From: an uncultured bacterium
GTDB lineage: Bacteria; Cloacimonadota; Cloacimonadia; Cloacimonadales; Cloacimonadaceae
Reading direction: 5' to 3'
Assembly (NCBI GenBank): GCA_937924555.1
Contig: CALDSN010000174.1
Coordinates: 1 to 10,879 of the forward strand
Length of the DNA: 10,879 nucleotides
The translations under genes were made by a program, and so were the position numbers. Below, in pieces: positions 7,606 to 10,879 of this stretch (positions within the stretch are counted from its first letter, which is position 1; every line of letters starts with the position of its first letter). Below the pieces are notes generated by a model. The model did not search any database. It was not told the DNA's origin and saw only the letters and a list, made by a program, of their open reading frames with translations.

Positions 7606-7653
7606 CCGCGCTTTAGCACATTTATATAGCGGAGCAAAGGGCAAATTACCGCT
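7606..7653 (-). promoter_or_regulatory. putative SAM-II riboswitch upstream of metK
   Basis: On the minus strand P1 is AGCGG (7653-7649) with CCGCT (7632-7628). The loop TAATTTGCCCTTTGCT (7648-7633) carries the SAM-II-like segments RAUUUxxCC and UUGC. After P1 comes ATATAAATGT, then GCTAAAGCGCGG (7617-7606), matching the AUAAA and GCUAAA segments of SAM-II. CCCTTTGC in the loop can pair with GCTAAAG plus the closing GG to form the H-type pseudoknot, leaving the U of GCUAAA unpaired. The ligand fits: the next gene is SAM synthetase. If SAM locks GCTAAAGCGCGG into the pseudoknot, it cannot form the antiterminator, and the terminator at 7569-7593 would stop transcription. SAM-II is best known from alphaproteobacterial methionine genes. 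The match is by eye against remembered consensus and structure. Confidence 0.75.
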
Positions 7654-7671
7654 GTGATCTATCTACCCACA

Positions 7672-7684
7672 AGCATCAAATGCT
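7672..7684 (-). other. small hairpin between tRNA-Lys and the riboswitch
   Basis: AGCAT and ATGCT pair perfectly around a 3-base loop, 24 nt downstream of the tRNA 3' end in transcript direction. There is no U-run, so it is not a convincing terminator. It may protect or help process the tRNA end if tRNA-Lys and metK share a transcript. Confidence 0.3.
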
Positions 7685-7707
7685 CATGGGGCTTATGGTA
7701 AAAAGAA

Positions 7708-7783
7708 TGGTACACCTTCGGGGATTCGAACCCCGGACCCACTGATTAAGAGTCAGTTGCTCTACCAACTGAGCTAAAGATGC
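7708..7783 (-). tRNA. tRNA-Lys(CUU)
   Basis: A complete 76-nt cloverleaf is present, including the encoded CCA (7710-7708). The acceptor is GCATCTT with AAGGTGT, the D stem GCTC/GAGC with loop AGTTGGTA, and the anticodon stem ACTGA/TCAGT around CTCTTAA, with anticodon CTT at 7750-7748. The variable loop has five bases, the T stem is CGGGG/CCCCG with loop TTCGAAT, and the discriminator is A73. The anticodon reads the AAG lysine codon. The acceptor holds two G-U pairs, G1-U72 and U4-G69; a G-U at the terminal pair is unusual. It lies between the metK leader and an LPP20-like gene on the same strand. Confidence 0.97.
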
Positions 7784-7794
7784 ACGCAATCGGG

Positions 7795-7825
7795 GTCATA
7801 TTTTTTTAGGCAGGGGGAATGTCAA
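7795..7825 (-). promoter_or_regulatory. candidate promoter for tRNA-Lys
   Basis: On the minus strand a perfect -35 TTGACA (7825-7820) is followed after 19 nt by TATGAC (7800-7795), a 4-of-6 match to the -10 box. Transcription would start a few bases before the tRNA 5' end at 7783. The spacer is long and holds a run of seven A. The -35 lies in the loop of an inverted repeat (7807-7849). No comparably good promoter is visible between the tRNA and metK, so this one may also feed the riboswitch and the metK operon. Confidence 0.5.
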
Positions 7826-7849
7826 GGAAAAAGGCACTCTCCCTGCCTA
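7807..7849. terminator. inverted repeat after the LPP20-like gene, possible terminator
   Basis: TAGGCAGGGGGA (7807-7818) and TCTCCCTGCCTA (7838-7849) form a 12-base stem with one imperfect pair, starting 16 nt beyond the stop of the LPP20-like gene. On the minus strand the far side of this long stem is followed by A rather than U. A smaller overlapping hairpin on that strand (7848-7844 with 7836-7832, loop of 7, then a short T-run at 7832-7828) looks more like a terminator but is only 5 bp. Which structure operates is unclear. Confidence 0.45.
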
Positions 7850-7865
7850 ATCTTTCATTTTTGGA

Positions 7866-8435
7866 TTAGTATTTATCTACCGCGGCTTCCAGTTCCTTGA
7901 ACGCCTGAGATGCCTTAAACTGGTTATACAAAGCCTCTTCGTTGCGGATGCTGTTCACCAAAGTCTTGTTAATCTGTTCCTTGGGTATTTTTACCTGTGT
8001 CCAGGTTTTGTATCGTGCCCCACCCTGTTCCTGCACGATGCGGGTTTCGATTGTGCCAGGAATGGTGCCGGAGAATCTGGCGGAGGACACAGCTTTGATC
8101 ACGCTTTCGGTGAGGGCTAATAACTGAGGGTTGTTCACTCCCGCTTCTTCTTCGTAAACTTTAATCATCCCTTCCACCAGCACTTCTACATACTGGGCTG
8201 CTTCCAATAGCGCATTGGCTTTGGCGGTGTTCATGGATGAGGTCTCGGATGCCTTGGTGCCTTGTCCATAGGTGCACACATAGGCGGGATCGGGCTGGCT
8301 TGCCCACCAGGTGGGACGATATACCAAATCGCCATCGGGCTTGGGACTTTCTACTTTCTTGTTATGACCGCAGGCTGCCATAAACAGAGCGACCATTGCT
8401 ACGACTATAATCAGGGTTACCTTGCCGAGTTTCAT
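7866..8435 (-). CDS. LPP20-like lipoprotein
   Basis: This 189-residue envelope lipoprotein has a signal peptide MKLGKVTLIIVVAMVALF and a lipobox MAAC with the lipidated Cys at residue 22. The mature part starts with a short polar linker, then RPTWWASQPDPAYVCTYGQGTKASE and AKANALLEAAQYVEVLVEG. That is the LPP20-family pattern of a P-x-W motif, a short 'GxGxA' segment and an alanine-rich helix that begins the fold. The C-terminal ~70 residues contain TRIVQEQGGARYKTWTQVKIPKE and a charged helical tail. Function is unknown in most family members; Helicobacter Lpp20 is a surface antigen. An ATG 12 nt upstream (8447) is in frame, but it overlaps the GGAGGAAG ribosome-binding site that serves the ATG at 8435, so 8435 is the better start. 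Confidence 0.8.
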   Translation of the reverse strand: MKLGKVTLIIVVAMVALFMAACGHNKKVESPKPDGDLVYRPTWWASQPDPAYVCTYGQGTKASETSSMNTAKANALLEAAQYVEVLVEGMIKVYEEEAGVNNPQLLALTESVIKAVSSARFSGTIPGTIETRIVQEQGGARYKTWTQVKIPKEQINKTLVNSIRNEEALYNQFKASQAFKELEAAVDKY

Positions 8436-8463
8436 TTCTTCCTCCATAGGAATATGTCATTAT

Positions 8464-8479
8464 GCTGTCAACAGACAGC
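8464..8479. promoter_or_regulatory. perfect inverted repeat in the putative promoter of the LPP20-like gene
   Basis: GCTGTC-AACA-GACAGC is a perfect 6-bp inverted repeat 28 nt before the start codon. On the minus strand it is followed directly by CATAAT (8463-8458 region), a 5-of-6 match to a -10 box, with a weak TTGGTT about 19 nt upstream of that. A repressor operator or a 5'-leader hairpin would both fit. Confidence 0.35.
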
Positions 8480-8527
8480 TGATAACCAATGGTGGCTGCT
8501 TACTACTTTTCGTCAAGCCTTTTATTG

Positions 8528-8599
8528 GCATGTTTATGTAATGGTCGGATAATGTACGAATTACCTGATCATTACATTATCAATACATGATAAACATGC
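8528..8599. repeat. cluster of interlocking inverted repeats
   Basis: Three perfect inverted repeats overlap here: GCATGTTTAT (8528-8537) with ATAAACATGC (8590-8599); TGTAATG (8537-8543) with CATTACA (8570-8576); and GATAATGTA (8548-8556) with TACATTATC (8573-8581). The second and third share bases and cannot form together, so the element could switch between two folds. The function is unknown. Confidence 0.6.
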
Positions 8600-8644
8600 A
8601 ATGATCTTGCAGTAATCATGCAGTTGCTACTTGGAATCACTGCG

Positions 8645-8711
8645 CTGTTAATACGGACTCACTGCGGACTTTGCCCGTAATGAGTCCGCAATAAGTCCGT
8701 GTTGATAACAG
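8645..8711. repeat. long imperfect hairpin with internal CGGACT repeats
   Basis: ACGGACTCACTGCGGACT (8653-8670) pairs with AGTCCGCAATAAGTCCGT (8683-8700) with two mismatches around a 12-base loop. Outside this, CTGTTA (8645-8650) pairs with TAACAG (8706-8711) after a small internal loop. Each arm contains CGGACT twice, so the element is both a direct and an inverted repeat. It has no U-run on either strand. Confidence 0.7.
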
Positions 8712-8791
8712 GAAATGCATCGCCACGATGCCGGCAAAACGCTGGAACCATCTTGGTCTATAGGTATTAGAGAATGGGTGATGATTTCGTG

Positions 8792-9511
8792 CTAAATCTC
8801 GGACTTCAGGAACTTCTGGCGAATGGGCTCATCGAACTTCTCTATGGCATACCTCAGCATCGTACGAGGCATATGAGTGTAGCGGGTAATAAGGTAGTTG
8901 TATTCTGCTTGATAATCCACTCCCCCCGCTTCCCGCAGCATCCATCCCACTGCTTTGTGGATAAGATCATGCTTGTGGTTTATCAGGATATCAGCCAAGG
9001 TGAAGGTGGGCTCGAAATTCCCTTTGCGGATGAAAGCATGGGTGGAGATGATGGCAATGCGCTGTGACCATAGATGCTCCATTTTTGCCATATCGATGAG
9101 GCAACTCCAATCCTTGTTTAGAAGCCATTCGCCCAAGATATAATGCGCACTGGCATCCACTAAGTCCCAATTGTTAATATACTGCGCCGAAGCAAGATAC
9201 AGATCAACAATGGCTTTACGGGAGGGGTCATCCTTGCATTTCTTATACTGCAACACCATCATCATCAGAGTGGAAAGACGCACCTCATGAATCTCATGCT
9301 GTATAAGTTCTGCAAAATCTTGAACACATAACAACTTGAAATGCGCCTTACATACACTTCGCTGCTGAGGTACGGTTATTCCCCAGAACTTATCACCCTC
9401 GCCATAACCGCCCTTTTGGCATTTGAAGAACCACATAGCACTCTGTGCCTTAACAGGATTCTGTAAGGCTTGCAGGTCGTTCAAGAAAGCTTTGATTGTA
9501 GTGCTACTCAT
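8792..9511 (-). CDS. AlkD-type DNA alkylation repair protein
   Basis: This 239-residue all-helical HEAT-like repeat protein belongs to the DNA alkylation repair (AlkD) family, whose studied members excise alkylated purines without flipping the base. Family segments are YGEGDKFWGITVPQQR (36-51), NNWDLVDASA (113-122), WSQRIAIISTHAF (148-160), HKAVGWMLREAG (185-196) and MPRTMLRYAIEKF (214-226). Residues expected to match the Bacillus cereus AlkD active site are all present with nearly the same spacing: Trp115, Asp119, Arg151 and Trp190. The ATG at 9511 has a GGTGG element ~7 nt upstream. A TTGACA lies between the gene 9 terminator and this start (~9563-9568), but no good -10 box is placed behind it. 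The gene stands alone, with hairpins on both sides. Confidence 0.92.
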   Translation of the reverse strand: MSSTTIKAFLNDLQALQNPVKAQSAMWFFKCQKGGYGEGDKFWGITVPQQRSVCKAHFKLLCVQDFAELIQHEIHEVRLSTLMMMVLQYKKCKDDPSRKAIVDLYLASAQYINNWDLVDASAHYILGEWLLNKDWSCLIDMAKMEHLWSQRIAIISTHAFIRKGNFEPTFTLADILINHKHDLIHKAVGWMLREAGGVDYQAEYNYLITRYTHMPRTMLRYAIEKFDEPIRQKFLKSEI

Positions 9512-9570
9512 TAATCACCACCTATATCTAAGAATTACTTCACCAGATTTATGGAAAGGGATTATTTGTC

Positions 9571-9611
9571 AAAGAAAAGCAGGGAGTACCCTCTGCTACA
9601 GCACTCCCTGC
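9571..9611 (-). terminator. intrinsic terminator of the right-edge gene
   Basis: On the minus strand GCAGGGAGT (9611-9603) pairs perfectly with ACTCCCTGC (9587-9579). Three further pairs, including two G-U, extend the stem inward to 12 bp with an 8-base loop. The run TTTTCTTT follows (9578-9571). It begins 11 nt after the stop of the right-edge gene and separates it from the alkylation repair gene. Confidence 0.85.
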
Positions 9612-9621
9612 CCTGCACATT

Positions 9622-10879
9622 TTACAGTTTGAGTTTTAACACACCATAGGCATTGGCTTGAAAGCTAATGCAGCCATCGATGCAGTTTATCGTTTGCCCA
9701 ACTGCTTGAGGACAACTGATACTGGCATCTTGCTGCACTATCAATAGAGTCTTACCCAACAGCAATGGATGGCTGATAATCTCGACATATGGAAAGTTCT
9801 CAGAACCGCTAACATCAATAGTTAAATACTTCTCGCCATTCTCGTAGGAGTAATAAGCCATAGTGTTGTCAGATTGAGAGAGATTGGAAGCTTCGATGTA
9901 CGAACCTCGCCAAGTTACGATATCGCCAACATTAATTCCGCTCTTGGCGTAGATGTTTGTGAAATAGAACTTACTGATTCCATTACCGAAGAATCGGTAA
10001 TTGTTAGCCAAGTTAGAAGCTCCTATCATCACCTGATAGTTGGCAGGAGTACCGTAACTGAGATCCATTCTGGTACAATGGATTCTACGATAAGTTGGAT
10101 CATATTGAATAAGCTTATCTGCCGTAGGATAAAGGCTCATGCTGCCAGAGTTGCGGTTTGGATACACCTTCTGGGGAGGAGTGGCAGAATTGTAGTAATA
10201 GTAGTTTAGGTCATCGGGCTGCAACGGATTGTGATCTATTAGGCTGAGCATTTGAGGATTCGCAGAATGCCCAAAATGATATTTGCTGAAACTGGAATTG
10301 AAGCTGGACATTCGCATAGTTTGCATGCCGTAATATACCGACACGGCGTTTGCTTTCTTGCACTCTGCGTTGTAAAGCACATCAATGCATGTTCCCGCGG
10401 TGATTGTATAGCTAATGCTTTCCTCCCAGAAGCGTTCCCAATACTCAGGTTCATTGGGATGCAAGCGTTTGGAGATGGGATCGTATAGGTCATTTATCAT
10501 ATCCACTTTTAATACCTTACCGCATAGCCATGTTCCATCAGGAATCTCTCTACCATCAAGAGTGTAGTGTGGAGCAGATTGCGGTGCTGCTGAGGTCATG
10601 ACAAAGGCTGCTTTGGGGGGATGAAGGGTAGCCAAACCTCCTATCTCAGCAAGCGTCTTTGTATCCACATATGCTTGCACTCCGGTTAGGTTATTCCCCT
10701 CTTTTCCTGAATAGCTGAAATAGGATACTTTCTGGTAAGCAGAGCCCACCCACGCTTCATAGGCAATGAGGTGTTTATTACCGCTGAGTGGGCAGGGGAA
10801 CAATGAAGCATCCGCGAGGCTGATGATACCTGCATTGGCATCGATGGCAGTAATCTCCTGCCAAGGGATAACATAAGGA
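9622..10879 (-). CDS. hypothetical protein, cut by the right edge (5' partial)
   Basis: 418 residues are visible and the frame runs open off the window. The TTG at 10803 is unlikely to be the start because coding-like sequence (ending DANAGIISLADASL) continues upstream to the edge. I do not recognise the family. The sequence is rich in Tyr, Asn and Ser and looks mostly beta: an N-terminal segment with LIAYEAWVGSAYQKVSYFSY, a middle with YTITAGTCIDVLYNAECKKA and a YYYY run (NYYYYNSATPPQKVYPNRN), and a C-terminal ~130 residues of regular strands (KFYFTNIYAKSGINVGDIV, YLTIDVSGSENFPYVEII, LLIVQQDASISCPQA) resembling a jelly-roll or tail-fibre-like module. A secreted or surface protein or a phage structural protein would both fit. 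No signal peptide, membrane segment or catalytic motif is visible. It ends at a strong terminator. Confidence 0.7.
   Translation of the reverse strand, partial: PYVIPWQEITAIDANAGIISLADASLFPCPLSGNKHLIAYEAWVGSAYQKVSYFSYSGKEGNNLTGVQAYVDTKTLAEIGGLATLHPPKAAFVMTSAAPQSAPHYTLDGREIPDGTWLCGKVLKVDMINDLYDPISKRLHPNEPEYWERFWEESISYTITAGTCIDVLYNAECKKANAVSVYYGMQTMRMSSFNSSFSKYHFGHSANPQMLSLIDHNPLQPDDLNYYYYNSATPPQKVYPNRNSGSMSLYPTADKLIQYDPTYRRIHCTRMDLSYGTPANYQVMIGASNLANNYRFFGNGISKFYFTNIYAKSGINVGDIVTWRGSYIEASNLSQSDNTMAYYSYENGEKYLTIDVSGSENFPYVEIISHPLLLGKTLLIVQQDASISCPQAVGQTINCIDGCISFQANAYGVLKLKL

Larger units (their letters stand above)
8436..8791. other. gene-free region rich in inverted repeats
   Basis: I see no convincing coding sequence in these 356 bases. 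The stretch holds, from left to right, the putative promoter and operator of the LPP20-like gene, an AT-rich cluster of interlocking inverted repeats (8528-8599), a long GC-richer hairpin (8645-8711), and a small perfect hairpin, GCATCG-CCA-CGATGC (8717-8731). That last hairpin could be a weak terminator for the upstream alkylation repair gene, but on the minus strand it is followed only by ATTTCC. The rest, 8732-8791, shows nothing notable. Confidence 0.6.

Noticed and set aside
7606..7653. SAM-I, SAM-III or T-box leader before metK
   Set aside because: I found no SAM-I four-way-junction motifs, no SMK box covering the metK ribosome-binding site and no T-box sequence. The SAM-II pattern fits far better.
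8526..8545. Sigma54 -24/-12 promoter at TGGCATG
   Set aside because: No TTGC element lies at the required distance, and a second TGGCA near 8846 is off by one base in spacing.
8448..8552. Plus-strand coding sequence reaching into the gene-free region
   Set aside because: The open frame at 8262-8552 is the shadow of the LPP20-like gene. It has no ribosome-binding site and shows no coding character beyond that overlap.
8645..8711. Integron attC recombination site
   Set aside because: The hairpin size is in range, but the ends lack the RYYYAAC/GTTRRRY pair, and there is no integrase or cassette structure nearby.
8528..8711. CRISPR array or plasmid iterons
   Set aside because: The repeats are inverted and unequal, without regular spacing or unique spacers, and no cas or replication gene is present.
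10801..10803. TTG start for the right-edge gene
   Set aside because: The frame is open from here to the window edge with protein-like sequence, and no ribosome-binding site is evident before the TTG.

Overview
The window looks like one end of a metagenome-assembled contig from a Gram-negative, LPS-making bacterium. Bases 1-46 are not biological: they match the Illumina TruSeq universal adapter, left on the contig end. The genes fit an anaerobe of the FCB group: a lipoprotein-type LptC, a metal-dependent KdsA with Cys in the AGPC motif, a sigma54 activator with a TPR sensor region, an LPP20-like lipoprotein and a DUF4249-like protein. Cloacimonadota or a relative of Bacteroidota is my best guess, but this is inference from gene content and not a phylogenetic result.

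Layout. (1) 47-868, plus strand: the C-terminal part of a DUF4249-like surface lipoprotein, cut at the contig edge and fused in frame to adapter. It converges on the next gene across a hairpin at 891-929. Every other gene is on the minus strand. (2) 943-3192: a sigma54-dependent transcriptional activator (TPR, AAA+, Fis-type HTH). (3) 3347-7522: a tight operon transcribed leftward in the order metK, kdsA, kdsC, lptC, lptA/ostA. The genes are 8 or 10 nt apart or overlap. (4) 7523-7707: the metK leader. It holds what I read as a SAM-II riboswitch, followed by an intrinsic terminator and a matching antiterminator. (5) 7708-7783: tRNA-Lys(CUU) with its own promoter. (6) 7866-8435: an LPP20-like lipoprotein. 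(7) 8436-8791: a 356-bp gene-free stretch full of inverted repeats. (8) 8792-9511: an AlkD-type DNA alkylation repair protein. (9) 9622-10879: a large unrecognised protein cut by the right edge, ending at a clear intrinsic terminator.

How the genes work together. MetK makes S-adenosylmethionine. A SAM-binding RNA in its leader would shut off the transcript when SAM is plentiful. Four LPS genes follow metK with no visible room for a promoter: KdsA and KdsC make Kdo, and LptC and LptA carry LPS across the periplasm. The same switch could therefore throttle Kdo synthesis and LPS export. The riboswitch and the coupling it implies are the most interesting features of the window. They rest on reading motifs by eye and were not tested with a covariance model.
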